Notes: generated by a model from the letters alone, not told the origin. Positions 8,053 to 18,013 are shown, counted from the first letter of the stretch. The stretch is 48,756 nucleotides of DNA from Pseudidiomarina indica (GCF_900104245.1 NZ_FMXN01000013.1:1-48756); one strand, 5' to 3'. Made by a program: numbers and translations.

Positions 8053-9818
8053 TGTTCACCTGGTTTCGCTGGCTACTAGTATTTGGAGTTGCAAGCTTCA
8101 TCGCAACCGGCTCCGCACAATCTCAGTTCCAACTAAAAGTGGATGACCCTTTCGCTCAACAAACTCAGTTTCTGCCCGTTGACGAAGCGTTCCAGTTTGA
8201 CTTTCGTCAGCAAGGCGAACAACTGCGCTTGCAATGGCGAATTGCCGACGGTTATTACATGTATCAGCATCGGTTTATGGTGCAATCTCCGGTGCAGCTC
8301 AGCGCAACACCGGAACTCCCCGAGGGGGAACCTCATGTAGACGAATTCTTTGGTGAAACCATTGTTTACCGTCAACAGGTGGAGTTGACCTACGCCCTTG
8401 CCCATGCCGCACCCAACCAAGAGTTTGTTATCTCCTATCAAGGTTGTGCAGATGCCGGGCTTTGTTACCCTCCCACTGAAAAAACCATTTACTTAACCGG
8501 TGTTCAAGGAGATGGGCGCCCGGTGATTGATTTTCAACAAGTCACTGAAAATTCCCAGCAGGTCAACCAGTCGAGTTTTGTCGAAACCATTACTGAACAG
8601 CCGCTCTGGTTGGTACTCATTTTGTTTGTGGTCTTTGGGATAGGGCTCGCATTTACCCCATGCGTGTTGCCAATGTATCCAATTATCTCAGCCATTATTA
8701 TGGGGCAAAGCAATGCCGCCGCGGCGACCAGTCAGCCGCTCACTACCCGGCGGGCATTCACCCTGAGTTTGGCTTATGTACAAGGCATGGCTATCACCTA
8801 TTCGTTATTGGGCGTCGTGGTTGCCTTAGCGGGATTACGCTACCAAGCCATGCTTCAACACCCTGCTATTTTGGTGGCCTTAGCCATTATTTTTGTGCTG
8901 CTATCGCTCAGTATGTTTGGGTTATACACCATTCAGCTACCGCAACGATGGCAAAATTATCTCAACCAAATGAGCCAGGGCCAGCGTGGTGGAGCGCATT
9001 CGAGTGTCTTTTTGATGGGCGCTATTTCGGGCTTAATTGCGTCGCCATGTACCACAGCACCGCTCTCTGGCGTGCTCTTGTTTATTGCCCAATCCGGTGA
9101 TTTAACCGTCGGAGCAGCAGTACTTTATGCATTAAGTATCGGCATGGGGCTACCACTGCTGGTATTCGGTGTGACCGGGGGCAAGCTGCTTCCCAAAGCC
9201 GGCGCCTGGATGAACACCATCAAACGTATTTTTGGCGTGGTACTGTTAGGAGTCGCTATCGTCCTCGTCGAACGGTTGCTACCCTATGTGGTTGCCGATT
9301 GGTTGTGGATTGCCTTCGTAGTGGGCAGTGCGCTTTACCTGATTGGTACCGATTGGCGCGAGTTACCCCGCAAAACTGCCATCCGTTTCGCGACTCTTTG
9401 GGCTATTTTGGGCAGCGTCTTAGTCTACAGTTGGTGGCCTCAACCCCATCACCAATTGCCTTTTATCCAAGTGCATTCAGTGGCTGAAATTGAAGCCCAA
9501 ATGACGCAAGCTGCATCCCAACAACAACTGGTGATGCTCGATTTGTACGCCGATTGGTGTGTGGCTTGTAAAGAATTTGAACGCGATACCTTTAGTGCAG
9601 AGGTGGTGGTAGCAGCCACCGACAATGTGATTTTGTTGCAAGCTGATGTCACGGACAATACGCCTGCGAACCATGATATTTTGGCGGAATACCAAGTCAT
9701 GGGCCTACCTTCTATATTATTTTTTAAAGATAACAAAGAAGTAGAGCGTTCACGGGTGACTGGGTTTATGGCAGCCGACCCCTTTGCGCAACACATCGAG
9801 GCGTTAAAAGAACGTTGA
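8049..9818 (+). CDS. dsbD: thiol:disulfide interchange protein DsbD
   Basis: DsbD moves electrons from cytosolic thioredoxin across the inner membrane to periplasmic DsbC, DsbG and CcmG. All three modules are present in 589 aa. A signal peptide ends near SAQS. The periplasmic alpha domain has the cysteine pair in GCADAGLCYPP (about residues 135-145). The membrane beta domain of about eight segments has its two redox cysteines in TPCVLPMYP and SPCTTAPLSG. The C-terminal thioredoxin-like gamma domain carries the CxxC in YADWCVACKEFE. It overlaps cutA by 4 bp. Nothing essential appears missing. Confidence 0.96.
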   Translation: MMFTWFRWLLVFGVASFIATGSAQSQFQLKVDDPFAQQTQFLPVDEAFQFDFRQQGEQLRLQWRIADGYYMYQHRFMVQSPVQLSATPELPEGEPHVDEFFGETIVYRQQVELTYALAHAAPNQEFVISYQGCADAGLCYPPTEKTIYLTGVQGDGRPVIDFQQVTENSQQVNQSSFVETITEQPLWLVLILFVVFGIGLAFTPCVLPMYPIISAIIMGQSNAAAATSQPLTTRRAFTLSLAYVQGMAITYSLLGVVVALAGLRYQAMLQHPAILVALAIIFVLLSLSMFGLYTIQLPQRWQNYLNQMSQGQRGGAHSSVFLMGAISGLIASPCTTAPLSGVLLFIAQSGDLTVGAAVLYALSIGMGLPLLVFGVTGGKLLPKAGAWMNTIKRIFGVVLLGVAIVLVERLLPYVVADWLWIAFVVGSALYLIGTDWRELPRKTAIRFATLWAILGSVLVYSWWPQPHHQLPFIQVHSVAEIEAQMTQAASQQQLVMLDLYADWCVACKEFERDTFSAEVVVAATDNVILLQADVTDNTPANHDILAEYQVMGLPSILFFKDNKEVERSRVTGFMAADPFAQHIEALKER

Positions 9819-9853
9819 ATCTTGCAGCGATTAGCGGTGATAAGACCAGTATT

Positions 9854-9884
9854 TTGCTGCGTAATTTCATTTTTTCTCTATAAT
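9854..9884 (+). promoter_or_regulatory. probable promoter of aroQ-accB-accC-prmA
   Basis: A perfect TATAAT (9879-9884) lies 79 bases before aroQ. The -35 is poor; TTGCTG (9854-9859) is the nearest match but the spacer is 19 bp. The start point would be near 9891, leaving a leader of about 70 nt that contains two inverted repeats. Confidence 0.55.
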
Positions 9885-9903
9885 GCCGAAATATTTGTTG
9901 AAC

Positions 9904-9940
9904 TAGAGGTCGAAAATGACCTCTAATATCAATATTGATA
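9904..9940 (+). repeat. hairpin and 14-bp palindrome in the aroQ-accBC leader
   Basis: TAGAGGTC-GAAAAT-GACCTCTA (9904-9925) is a perfect 8-bp stem with a six-base loop. Two bases later TATCAATATTGATA (9927-9940) is a perfect 14-bp palindrome, the form expected of a dimeric repressor operator. Both lie between the promoter and aroQ. I do not recognise the motif as the site of a known regulator. Confidence 0.6.
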
Positions 9941-9962
9941 GTTCGCAGCAGATCGCAGCATT

Positions 9963-10427
9963 ATGACCGCAAGTAATGAGAGAAAAAATAAAGTCCTTGT
10001 CCTGAATGGGCCCAACCTAAATTTATTAGGAACACGGGAGCCAGAAATTTATGGCACTACCACTCTGACACAGGTTGAACAGCGGCTTCATCAATGCGCT
10101 GAAGAACTTGGATTGCAGCTTGAATGTCGCCAATCAAATGCTGAGCATCAGCTCATTGATGACATCCACGCGGCCCAACAGATTGGGGTTGATTACATTG
10201 TGATCAATCCAGGCGCGTTCGCACACACAAGCATTGCATTACGTGATGCCCTCGCTGGCGTCGCAATACCATTTATAGAAGTTCATCTTTCCAATATTCA
10301 TGCTCGCGAACCATTTCGCCAGCATTCGTACTTAGCAGATATTGCCGTTGGAGTTATTTGTGGCTTGGGTGTTCAAGGTTATGAATTAGCATTACACGCA
10401 GCCGCACGTCAGCTCACGGGGCAATAA
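9963..10427 (+). CDS. aroQ: 3-dehydroquinate dehydratase, type II
   Basis: AroQ removes water from 3-dehydroquinate to give 3-dehydroshikimate, step three of the shikimate pathway. The 154-aa protein is of the dodecameric type II family: [21 protein letters not shown] with the catalytic Tyr30, the substrate-binding [11 protein letters not shown] with the catalytic His near residue 88, and VEVHLSN-type [13 protein letters not shown]. It is the first gene of a run into accB and accC, an arrangement also seen in E. coli and Pseudomonas. The 13-residue or so polar N-terminal extension has no visible function. Confidence 0.96.
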   Translation: MTASNERKNKVLVLNGPNLNLLGTREPEIYGTTTLTQVEQRLHQCAEELGLQLECRQSNAEHQLIDDIHAAQQIGVDYIVINPGAFAHTSIALRDALAGVAIPFIEVHLSNIHAREPFRQHSYLADIAVGVICGLGVQGYELALHAAARQLTGQ

Positions 10428-10458
10428 CGGACATCAAACATTGGGGTTAACAACCATC

Positions 10459-10911
10459 ATGGATATTCGCAAAATTAAGAAGTTGATCGAACTGGTAGAA
10501 GAATCAGGCATCGCTGAATTAGAAATTACTGAAGGTGAAGAGTCAGTTCGTATTCACCGCGGTGGCCAGTTTAGTGCGCCAGTACATTATCAGTTACCAC
10601 CTCAGCCAGCGGCAGCAGCTCCAGCACCTGCTGCACCAGCTGCGGCTGCAGAGCAACCAGCGGCTCCTGAGTTATCCGGCCACGTGGTTCGCTCACCTAT
10701 GGTTGGTACGTTCTACGCAGCACCAGCACCAGGTGCGAAAGACTTCGTAACCGTTGGCCAACAGGTCAAAACTGGCGAGACGTTATGTATCGTCGAAGCA
10801 ATGAAAATGATGAACCACATCGAATCAGATAAAAGCGGTGTCATCAAACAAATTCTTGTGGAAAACGGTGAGCCGGTTGAGTTTGATCAACCACTTTTCA
10901 TCATCGAATAA
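10459..10911 (+). CDS. accB: biotin carboxyl carrier protein of acetyl-CoA carboxylase
   Basis: AccB carries CO2 on its biotin from biotin carboxylase (AccC) to the carboxyltransferase (AccAD) in the first committed step of fatty-acid synthesis. The 150-aa protein begins [18 protein letters not shown] as in E. coli, has a flexible Pro/Ala linker (about residues 45-75), then the biotinyl domain with EAMKMM, where Lys116 is biotinylated. I use the ATG at 10459; an in-frame TTG 18 bases upstream would add residues not found in homologues. It lies between aroQ and accC. Confidence 0.97.
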   Translation: MDIRKIKKLIELVEESGIAELEITEGEESVRIHRGGQFSAPVHYQLPPQPAAAAPAPAAPAAAAEQPAAPELSGHVVRSPMVGTFYAAPAPGAKDFVTVGQQVKTGETLCIVEAMKMMNHIESDKSGVIKQILVENGEPVEFDQPLFIIE

Positions 10912-10935
10912 CACATATCGACACAGGACATCGTC

Positions 10936-12291
10936 ATGTTAGATAAGGTAGTCATTGCCAACCGAGGCGAAATTGCATTGCGCATTTTACGCGCATGTAA
11001 AGAACTCGGCATTAAAACGGTTGCCGTTCATTCAACCGTTGATCGTAATTTGAAGCACGTGCTGCTCGCCGATGAATCCATCTGTATCGGTAACGCGCCA
11101 GCAACTGAAAGTTACTTAAATATTCCCCGTATTATTAGTGCCGCAGAAATTACTGATGCGACCGCCATTCATCCGGGATACGGCTTTTTAGCTGAAAACG
11201 CTGATTTCGCTGAGCAAGTGGAGAAGTCAGGCTTCGTTTTTGTCGGCCCAACCGCCGATGTGATTCGCTTAATGGGTGACAAAGTGTCCGCCATCGAAGT
11301 GATGAAAAAAGCTGGCGTTCCTTGTGTTCCTGGTTCCGGTGGTCCACTGGGCGAAGATGACGAAGAAAACCTCAAGATTGCCCAGCGCATCGGGTATCCG
11401 GTTATCGTTAAAGCAGCGGGTGGTGGCGGTGGTCGCGGCATGCGCGTCGTCCGTAAAGAAGAAGAATTATTACGTGCTATTAGCACCACCAAAACCGAAG
11501 CTGGGGCCGCTTTCGGCAACTCCATGGTCTACATGGAGAAATTCCTCGAGAACCCACGCCACATCGAAATCCAGATTTTAGCGGATGGCCAAGGCCACGC
11601 CGTTTATCTAGGTGAGCGTGACTGTTCTATGCAGCGCCGTCACCAAAAAGTGGTTGAAGAAGCGCCAGCACCGGGAATTACCCCAGAAATGCGCCAATTT
11701 ATTGGTGAGCGCTGCGTGAAAGCCTGTCTTGAGATTGGTTACCGCGGAGCAGGTACCTTTGAATTCTTGTATGAAAACGGTGAGTTCTATTTCATTGAAA
11801 TGAACACCCGAATTCAAGTCGAGCACCCAGTGACCGAAATGATCACGGGCATTGACTTGATCAAAGAGCAACTGCGTATTGCGGCCGGTCGTCCGCTCTC
11901 TATTTCACAAGAAGACATCACCATTACTGGCCATGCCATTGAATGTCGGATTAATGCGGAAGATCCAACCACGTTTATTCCTTCACCAGGCATGATCACC
12001 CGTTTCCACTCACCAGGTGGGATGGGCGTTCGGTGGGATTCGCACGTTTATGCGGACTATAAAGTTCCACCGAACTACGATTCAATGATCGGGAAACTCA
12101 TCACTTATGGGGAAACCCGTGAGGTTGCCATTATGCGGATGCGTAATGCGTTGAGCGAACTGATCATTGAAGGCATTAAAACCAACGTGCCGTTGCAAAA
12201 AGACATCATGACTGATGAACACTTCCAACAAGGTGGGACCAATATCCACTACCTTGAGAAGAAACTTGGAATTGGTGGTCATTCGTCCTAA
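10936..12291 (+). CDS. accC: biotin carboxylase subunit of acetyl-CoA carboxylase
   Basis: AccC uses ATP and bicarbonate to carboxylate the biotin on AccB. The 451-aa protein (E. coli 449) has the three expected parts: an N-terminal domain starting [20 protein letters not shown] with [16 protein letters not shown], an ATP-grasp domain with the glycine-rich [14 protein letters not shown] lid near residue 160, and catalytic [16 protein letters not shown] near residue 287. It starts 24 bp after accB. Its TAA stop shares one base with the ATG of prmA (TAATG). Confidence 0.98.
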   Translation: MLDKVVIANRGEIALRILRACKELGIKTVAVHSTVDRNLKHVLLADESICIGNAPATESYLNIPRIISAAEITDATAIHPGYGFLAENADFAEQVEKSGFVFVGPTADVIRLMGDKVSAIEVMKKAGVPCVPGSGGPLGEDDEENLKIAQRIGYPVIVKAAGGGGGRGMRVVRKEEELLRAISTTKTEAGAAFGNSMVYMEKFLENPRHIEIQILADGQGHAVYLGERDCSMQRRHQKVVEEAPAPGITPEMRQFIGERCVKACLEIGYRGAGTFEFLYENGEFYFIEMNTRIQVEHPVTEMITGIDLIKEQLRIAAGRPLSISQEDITITGHAIECRINAEDPTTFIPSPGMITRFHSPGGMGVRWDSHVYADYKVPPNYDSMIGKLITYGETREVAIMRMRNALSELIIEGIKTNVPLQKDIMTDEHFQQGGTNIHYLEKKLGIGGHSS

Positions 12292-13172
12292 TGCCTTGGA
12301 TTCAATTAACGGTATCAGCACCTGAACGGCATGCGCCCCACGTGGGCGACATGCTGCAAGGAAATGGCGCCATGGCTGTTACCTACCGTGATGCGCAAGA
12401 TAATCCAATTTTCGAACCACCGATTGGGGAACTGGTCTACTGGCAAGAAACCCTGGTCACTGGGCTATTTCCGGCAGAAACTGACTTAGCTCCGATCATT
12501 GCCAACTTGGCAAAATCTAGCTACTTCAAAGACGGCTTTCACTACAAAACCGATCAGCTTGAGGATAAAGATTGGGAACGTGAGTGGATGGATAGTTTCC
12601 ACCCAATTCAGTTTGGCAATCGCCTTTGGGTGTGCCCTAGCTGGCGTGAAATTCCTGACCCAAATGCCGTGAATATTATGCTGGACCCCGGCATGGCGTT
12701 TGGCACGGGCACGCACCCAACCACCGCGCTCTGCTTGGGCTGGTTGGACGGGCAGCAGTTGGAAGGCAAAACCGTCGTCGACTTTGGCTGTGGGTCGGGT
12801 ATTTTGGCCATTGGTGCATTATTACTCGGTGCGAGCCGTGCAGTTGGTATCGATATTGACCAGCAAGCTTTACTCGCCAGTAAAGATAATGCGGCCCGTA
12901 ATGGCGTGGCGGAGCAATTGGAAGTGTATCTGCCGAGCAATCAACCGAGCCTGCAAGCCGATGTGGTCGTTGCTAATATTTTAGCTGGCCCATTGCAGGA
13001 GCTGGCAGCGGTGATTACCGATTATGTTGCACCTCATGGTGAGTTAGTCATGTCGGGAATTCTGGAACGACAAATCGATGCGGTGCAAAATGCCTATGCC
13101 GATCACTTTGAATTTAGCCCAGCTGAAATCAAAGAAGGCTGGGTGATGTTGCACGCAAAACGCAAACAGTGA
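12291..13172 (+). CDS. prmA: ribosomal protein L11 methyltransferase
   Basis: PrmA trimethylates ribosomal protein L11 on the N-terminal amine and lysine side chains, using SAM. The 293-aa product (E. coli 293) starts [10 protein letters not shown]. It has the substrate-recognition part with WEREWMDSFHPIQFG, the linker LDPGMAFGTGTHPTTALCL, the SAM-binding TVVDFGCGSGILAIGALLLG near residue 157 and the motif NILAGPLQELA. It overlaps accC by one base and is therefore probably coupled to it. In E. coli panF lies between accC and prmA; here it is absent. Confidence 0.97.
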   Translation: MPWIQLTVSAPERHAPHVGDMLQGNGAMAVTYRDAQDNPIFEPPIGELVYWQETLVTGLFPAETDLAPIIANLAKSSYFKDGFHYKTDQLEDKDWEREWMDSFHPIQFGNRLWVCPSWREIPDPNAVNIMLDPGMAFGTGTHPTTALCLGWLDGQQLEGKTVVDFGCGSGILAIGALLLGASRAVGIDIDQQALLASKDNAARNGVAEQLEVYLPSNQPSLQADVVVANILAGPLQELAAVITDYVAPHGELVMSGILERQIDAVQNAYADHFEFSPAEIKEGWVMLHAKRKQ

Positions 13173-13210
13173 GTTTCCTGCGATTTGTCAAGAGCAAAAA
13201 ATACAAAAAA

Positions 13211-13264
13211 GGCGGCTTTTGTACAAATTACAGCCTTTCATTTAGCCGCCAAATTCCCTAAAAT
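13211..13264 (+). promoter_or_regulatory. probable dusB-fis promoter with flanking inverted repeat
   Basis: TTTCAT (13236-13241) and TAAAAT (13259-13264) are 17 bp apart, about 32 bases before dusB. Arms GGCGGCT (13211-13217) and AGCCGCC (13244-13250) form a 7-bp inverted repeat whose right arm lies in the spacer and whose loop covers the -35. In E. coli the dusB-fis promoter is strongly controlled by growth phase and by Fis itself. The repeat here may be an old terminator for prmA or a control element. Confidence 0.5.
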
Positions 13265-13296
13265 TTCCCTCCTTTGAGTTGCACAGTTTTTAACCG

Positions 13297-14262
13297 ATGC
13301 GGATCGGCACATTTCAACTAACGAACCCAGTTATTCTTGCCCCTATGGCAGGGGTCACAGATCAACCCTTCCGACGGCTATGCCATGAGTTGGGGGCTGG
13401 ACTGACGGTGTCTGAAATGTTGTCGAGCAATCCGTTGGTCTGGGATACTAAAAAGTCGCGTGACCGAATGGATTACACCGACGAACAAGGTATCCGTGCT
13501 GTGCAAATTGCAGGGTCAGAACCTGAGTTGATGGCGGCAGCAGCCCAGTTTCAAGTTGAACTAGGCGCACAGATTGTTGATATCAACATGGGGTGTCCTG
13601 CAAAAAAGGTAAACAAAAAATTAGCGGGCTCCGCACTACTGCAATACCCCGACTTGGTCAGTGAAATTATTTCTGCCGTGGTCGCGGCGGTAGACGTGCC
13701 AGTGACGCTAAAAATACGAACGGGTTGGGAGCCTGAACATCGCAATGGCGTTGAAATAGCCCGATTGGCTGAACAATTAGGCATTCAATCCTTAGCCGTT
13801 CACGGTCGCACCCGGGCCTGTATGTACAAAGGTCACGCGGAATATGACACAATAAAGGCCATCAAAGCCGCTGTCACTATTCCGGTGATCGCCAACGGGG
13901 ATATCACCTCCCCCCAAAAGGCTAAACAGGTCCTTGAGTATACTGGTGCCGATGCCATTATGATTGGCCGCGGTGCCCAAGGGAATCCGTGGTTGTTTCG
14001 CGAAGTTGCGCACTATTTAGCAACCGGCGAACAGCTACCACCCCCCACCCTTGATGAAGTCCGCCAAATGGTGTTACGACACGTGCGCGAACTCCATCAC
14101 TATTACGGTGAGTTCGGGGGCGTTCGGATTGCCCGAAAACACGTGGGCTGGTATTTAAATCAGCACCTGCCCACTTCTGATTTTCGTCGGGTGTTTGTCA
14201 GTATCGAAAGTGCTGATGAGCAGATTCAAGCCCTGACGGAGTTTTTTGCAACAGTAAACTAG
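13297..14262 (+). CDS. dusB: tRNA-dihydrouridine synthase B
   Basis: DusB is an FMN- and NADPH-dependent enzyme that reduces uridine to dihydrouridine at position 17 of tRNAs. The 321-aa protein (E. coli 321) shows the TIM-barrel start [20 protein letters not shown], the catalytic cysteine in [14 protein letters not shown] near residue 98, the FMN-binding [20 protein letters not shown] and [14 protein letters not shown], and a C-terminal helical tRNA-binding domain. It sits 18 bp ahead of fis; the dusB-fis operon is conserved throughout gammaproteobacteria. Confidence 0.97.
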   Translation: MRIGTFQLTNPVILAPMAGVTDQPFRRLCHELGAGLTVSEMLSSNPLVWDTKKSRDRMDYTDEQGIRAVQIAGSEPELMAAAAQFQVELGAQIVDINMGCPAKKVNKKLAGSALLQYPDLVSEIISAVVAAVDVPVTLKIRTGWEPEHRNGVEIARLAEQLGIQSLAVHGRTRACMYKGHAEYDTIKAIKAAVTIPVIANGDITSPQKAKQVLEYTGADAIMIGRGAQGNPWLFREVAHYLATGEQLPPPTLDEVRQMVLRHVRELHHYYGEFGGVRIARKHVGWYLNQHLPTSDFRRVFVSIESADEQIQALTEFFATVN

Positions 14263-14280
14263 AAGAGATAGAGCGCACCT

Positions 14281-14574
14281 ATGTTTGATCAAAACGCTAA
14301 TCGTGATCCGATTTCTCCATTTACAACAATCGGTAACAACGCCCAGCCAAAGCCGTTACGTGATTCTGTAAAGCAAGCCTTAAATTCATTTTTGAAGCAA
14401 TTAGATGGTCACGACCCAGAAGAACTTTACGAACTGGTTCTTGCTGAGGTGGAAGCGCCTTTATTAGAAGAAGTTATGACCTATACTCGTGGTAACCAAA
14501 CCCGTGCGGCGACCATGTTAGGCATTAACCGCGGCACACTACGCAAGAAACTGAAAAAGTATGGTATGAACTAA
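14281..14574 (+). CDS. fis: nucleoid protein Fis
   Basis: Fis is an abundant DNA-bending protein that activates rRNA and tRNA promoters and shapes the nucleoid in growing cells. The 97-aa protein (E. coli 98) keeps the N-terminal flexible arm, the core helices with [18 protein letters not shown], and the C-terminal helix-turn-helix [20 protein letters not shown]. It follows dusB in one operon and is closed by its own terminator. A link to the rrn operon at the left edge is expected from the family, but I did not identify Fis sites there. Confidence 0.98.
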   Translation: MFDQNANRDPISPFTTIGNNAQPKPLRDSVKQALNSFLKQLDGHDPEELYELVLAEVEAPLLEEVMTYTRGNQTRAATMLGINRGTLRKKLKKYGMN

Positions 14575-14585
14575 TCTACCAACGG

Positions 14586-14614
14586 AAAAAGAGCGCCTTG
14601 TGTGCTCTTTTTTT
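14586..14614 (+). terminator. terminator after fis
   Basis: Arms AAAAAGAGC (14586-14594) and GCTCTTTTT (14604-14612) enclose a nine-base loop, and the T-run continues for seven to eight bases. It lies 12 bp after the fis stop and about 30 bp before purH, so it separates the dusB-fis and purH-purD units unless read-through occurs. Confidence 0.85.
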
Positions 14615-14645
14615 CTTTGATGAATTCAGAAAGGTAACGCAAATC

Positions 14646-16214
14646 ATGCAACATCGTCCTATTCAACGCGCTCTCTTAAGTGTTTCAGATAAAACTGGTA
14701 TCGTCGCCTTTGCGCAAGCGCTCGTTCAACGAGGCGTCACAATTTTATCCACCGGTGGTACGGCGAAACTATTACGAGATAACCAAATTCCTGTCACCGA
14801 TGTGTCGGAGCATACGGGGCAACCTGAAATTATGGATGGTCGGGTGAAAACCCTGCACCCTAAAATTCATGGCGGAATTTTAGGGCGTCGCGATCAAGAC
14901 CAAGCGGTCATGGCAGAACAAGACATTGCTCCAATCGACTTGGTTGCCGTGAATCTGTATCCCTTCGCGAACACCGTAGCAGACCCCAACTGCACCCATG
15001 AACAAGCCGTCGAGAACATCGATATTGGTGGCCCAACCATGGTCCGTGCAGCAGCGAAAAACCATCGCGATGTTGCCATTGTGGTGAATGCGGACGATTA
15101 CCAACGCGTTATTACTGAAATGGATGCGCACCAGAACAGCCTGACCTTTGAAACGCGCTTTGATCTCGCGGTGAAGGCGTTTGAGCATACCGCCCAATAC
15201 GACGGCATGATTGCCAATTACTTTGGGGCGCGCCTGCCACAACAGCAAAGTCAGTTCCCGCGAACCTTTAATGCTCAATTCACGAAGCAGCAAGATTTAC
15301 GTTATGGCGAAAACAGCCACCAGCAAGCAGCATTTTATGTTGAATCAACACCTCGTGAAGCGTCGATTGCAACGGCCGTACAGTTGCAAGGCAAAGAGCT
15401 CTCCTACAACAACATCGCGGACACTGATGCTGCGCTAGAGTGTGTGAAATCATTTGCGGAGCCGGCTTGTGTGATTGTGAAGCATGCGAACCCCTGTGGT
15501 GTTGCTATTGCAGCAGATGCCCTGAGCGCGTACGAACGTGCATTTACCACCGACCCAACTTCAGCCTTTGGCGGCATCATTGCGTTTAACCGTGAATTGG
15601 ATGAAGCAACCGCAACCGCCATTATTGAGCGCCAATTTGTCGAGGTTATCATTGCCCCAACGGTCAGTGCAGCGGCTCGTGACGTGGTTGCTACGAAGCC
15701 TAACGTGCGCTTATTAGAGTGTGGACAATGGCCAGCCGAGCGTTCCCCAAGTTGGGACTATAAACGCGTCAATGGCGGCCTGCTGGTGCAAGATAGTGAT
15801 TTAGGTGAAATCACGGCGGCTGACTTGCAAGTGGTGACGAAAAAGCAACCGACCGAAGCACAGCTGAAAGATTTGCTGTTCTGCTGGAAAGTTGCCAAGT
15901 TTGTGAAATCCAATGCGATCGTTTATGCACGCGATGGCATGACCATCGGTGTTGGCGCAGGACAAATGAGTCGTGTTTATAGCGCTAAAATTGCGGGCAT
16001 CAAAGCCGCTGATGAAAACTTATCTGTGCCAGGCTCGGTTATGGCTTCTGATGCATTCTTCCCGTTCCGCGATGGCATTGATGCTGCCGCAGCCGCAGGA
16101 ATCTCTGCTATTATCCAACCGGGTGGCTCTATTCGTGACGATGAAGTGATTGCAGCAGCCGACGAGCATGGCATTGCCATGGTCTTTACTGGCATGCGCC
16201 ACTTCCGCCACTAA
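14646..16214 (+). CDS. purH: bifunctional AICAR formyltransferase / IMP cyclohydrolase
   Basis: PurH carries out the last two steps of purine synthesis, formylating AICAR with 10-formyl-THF and closing the ring to IMP. The 522-aa product (E. coli 529) has the N-terminal cyclohydrolase domain ([40 protein letters not shown]) and the C-terminal transformylase domain with the catalytic Lys-His in [10 protein letters not shown] near residue 281 and the final [10 protein letters not shown] start at the ATG at 14646: upstream in-frame codons lie inside the fis terminator, and AAGG stands before this ATG. It is followed 22 bp later by purD. Confidence 0.97.
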   Translation: MQHRPIQRALLSVSDKTGIVAFAQALVQRGVTILSTGGTAKLLRDNQIPVTDVSEHTGQPEIMDGRVKTLHPKIHGGILGRRDQDQAVMAEQDIAPIDLVAVNLYPFANTVADPNCTHEQAVENIDIGGPTMVRAAAKNHRDVAIVVNADDYQRVITEMDAHQNSLTFETRFDLAVKAFEHTAQYDGMIANYFGARLPQQQSQFPRTFNAQFTKQQDLRYGENSHQQAAFYVESTPREASIATAVQLQGKELSYNNIADTDAALECVKSFAEPACVIVKHANPCGVAIAADALSAYERAFTTDPTSAFGGIIAFNRELDEATATAIIERQFVEVIIAPTVSAAARDVVATKPNVRLLECGQWPAERSPSWDYKRVNGGLLVQDSDLGEITAADLQVVTKKQPTEAQLKDLLFCWKVAKFVKSNAIVYARDGMTIGVGAGQMSRVYSAKIAGIKAADENLSVPGSVMASDAFFPFRDGIDAAAAAGISAIIQPGGSIRDDEVIAAADEHGIAMVFTGMRHFRH

Positions 16215-16236
16215 TGACATAAGGAAGCAAGTGACC

Positions 16237-17523
16237 ATGAATATATTGATTATTGGAGGTGGCGGTCGCGAGCATGCACTCGCATGGAAAGCTGCCCAGT
16301 GTGCCGGTGTTAACCAGGTTTATGTTGCCCCTGGGAATGCCGGGACGGCCGCTGAGAACGGCATCGAGAACGTTGCAATTGCCGCAGATGATATTGCCGG
16401 GCTATTAGCCTTTGCGAAGTCTCATGACATTGCCTTGACGATTGTCGGCCCCGAAGCACCGCTAGTCTTGGGAGTGGTGGATCGCTTCCAAGCGGCAGGG
16501 CTAACTATTTTTGGTCCAACGCAAGGGGCTGCTCAATTAGAAGGCTCCAAAGCGTTTAGTAAAGACTTTCTAGCGCGCCATCACATTCCTACAGCCGCCT
16601 ATGCGACTTTTACTGACGTGGAAGCTGCTAAGGATTATGTTCGTCAGCACGGTGCTCCCATTGTGATTAAAGCCGATGGTCTGGCAGCAGGCAAAGGCGT
16701 TATCATTGCTCAATCGCAGCAAGAAGCCTTTGCGGCAATTGACGACATGCTGGCCGGCAATCGCTTTGGGGATGCAGGAAGTCGGGTTGTCATTGAAGAG
16801 TTCTTGGTGGGTGAAGAAGCCAGCTTTATTGTCATGGTCGATGGTAAAACGGCACTCCCCTTTGCTTCCAGCCAAGATCATAAAGCCCGCGACAACGGTG
16901 ACCAAGGCCCGAATACTGGTGGCATGGGAGCTTATTCTCCCGCTCCAATCGTAACCCCAGAAATCCATGACTGGGTGATGACCCATGTTATTGAGCCAAC
17001 AGTGGCTGGTATGGCCGCTGAAGGTCACCCGTACACGGGCTTCCTCTACGCAGGGCTCATGATCACCCCTGATGGCACCGCCAAAGTTCTGGAGTTTAAT
17101 TGCCGATTTGGTGATCCTGAAACCCAACCCATTATGCTGCGATTAAATTCAGATTTGGTGCAGTTATGTCTTGCCGCTTGTGCGGGACAACTGGCTGGCC
17201 AAGAAATAGCGTTCGACCCGCGTGCCACGGTTGGTGTCGTGATGGCAGCGGGGGGGTATCCCGATGATTACGCCAAAGGCGATCCGATTACAGGCATTGA
17301 GCAGGCGGAGTTAACGGGTGCGAAGGTTTTCCAAGCGGGCACTCAGTTGAATGAACAGGGTGAATTGGTCACTGCTGGGGGGCGTGTGCTTTGTGTTACA
17401 GCCATCGGTGAGACGGTCACACAAGCGCAACAACGCGCCTATGCAGCGGTAGCCAAGATTCACTGGCGCGATGTTTACTATCGTACCGATATTGCTTACC
17501 GAGCCATCGCTCGTAAAGCCTAA
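16237..17523 (+). CDS. purD: phosphoribosylamine--glycine ligase
   Basis: PurD (GAR synthetase) joins glycine to phosphoribosylamine with ATP, step two of purine synthesis. The 428-aa protein (E. coli 429) opens MNILIIGGGGREHALAWK and has the ATP-grasp fold: IVIKADGLAAGKGVI near residue 144, the metal-binding VLEFNCRFGDPETQ near residue 283, and GGYP. AAGGA precedes the ATG at 16237; a GTG two codons upstream is an alternative start. It is the second gene of purH-purD, an arrangement shared with E. coli and Vibrio. Confidence 0.97.
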   Translation: MNILIIGGGGREHALAWKAAQCAGVNQVYVAPGNAGTAAENGIENVAIAADDIAGLLAFAKSHDIALTIVGPEAPLVLGVVDRFQAAGLTIFGPTQGAAQLEGSKAFSKDFLARHHIPTAAYATFTDVEAAKDYVRQHGAPIVIKADGLAAGKGVIIAQSQQEAFAAIDDMLAGNRFGDAGSRVVIEEFLVGEEASFIVMVDGKTALPFASSQDHKARDNGDQGPNTGGMGAYSPAPIVTPEIHDWVMTHVIEPTVAGMAAEGHPYTGFLYAGLMITPDGTAKVLEFNCRFGDPETQPIMLRLNSDLVQLCLAACAGQLAGQEIAFDPRATVGVVMAAGGYPDDYAKGDPITGIEQAELTGAKVFQAGTQLNEQGELVTAGGRVLCVTAIGETVTQAQQRAYAAVAKIHWRDVYYRTDIAYRAIARKA

Positions 17524-17541
17524 TTGTAAGAAAAGATAATT

Positions 17542-17570
17542 GCCCCGACGCCGCAAGCGCGAGTCGGGGC
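17542..17570. terminator. hairpin between purD and maoP
   Basis: GCCCCGAC (17542-17549) and GTCGGGGC (17563-17570) form a perfect 8-bp GC-rich stem with a 13-base loop. It lies in the short gap between two convergent genes. There is no clean T-run on either side, so it would be a weak or factor-assisted terminator, or an mRNA 3'-end stabiliser. Confidence 0.55.
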
Positions 17571-17584
17571 AAGTGTTGATTCGA

Positions 17585-17950
17585 TTAATCTTCTACAACG
17601 ATATCGTCGTCATCCACACCCGACATTTCAAAGGCTTCGTCGGTATAGCGGCTACGACCGTACATACTGCCAACTTTCGGTCGATTGATTCGTGCTTGGT
17701 ATTTCGACCACGCTTTCTCAATCGGAGTTTCTGCTGCTTTTTCACCACGAGCAACCGCTAACAAAGATTGCTCTTCTGCTGATTCGGGCTCAATTTCACC
17801 ACTCATCAATGCTGTGATTAAGCTGCCATGCTTACCTAGGAGTTCGCTTTCGCGAATTGAAAAGTCACCTGAACGGGCAAAACCGTACGGGTAATTTTTA
17901 AAGTCATTAAATGGCTTTTTGATGAGTTGTTCACGGTTTACAGTCGCCAT
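17585..17950 (-). CDS. maoP: macrodomain Ori organization protein MaoP
   Basis: This is the DUF413/YifE family. E. coli MaoP works with the DNA site maoS to organise the Ori macrodomain of the chromosome. The conserved core is visible in the 121-aa product: NYPYGFARSGDFSIRESELLGKHG near residue 19 (shown here as YPYGFARSGDFSIRESELL), then ARGEKAAETPIEKAWSKYQ and RINRPK. The C-terminus is very acidic (DDDDIVVED). GGAGG stands upstream of the ATG. No partner is adjacent, and I did not identify a maoS site. It has its own promoter at 18014-18042. Confidence 0.88.
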   Translation of the reverse strand: MATVNREQLIKKPFNDFKNYPYGFARSGDFSIRESELLGKHGSLITALMSGEIEPESAEEQSLLAVARGEKAAETPIEKAWSKYQARINRPKVGSMYGRSRYTDEAFEMSGVDDDDIVVED

Positions 17951-18013
17951 TGTGTGTCTTTCCTCCAGACCTACAACCTACAGGTAAAAGATAACGCCTC
18001 TTGCGTCAGTGAC

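Noticed and set aside
14637-14655. A PurR-like half site (ACGCAAA) at the purH start codon
   Set aside because: Only one half of the palindrome matches and it overlaps the start codon, so it is too weak to claim.
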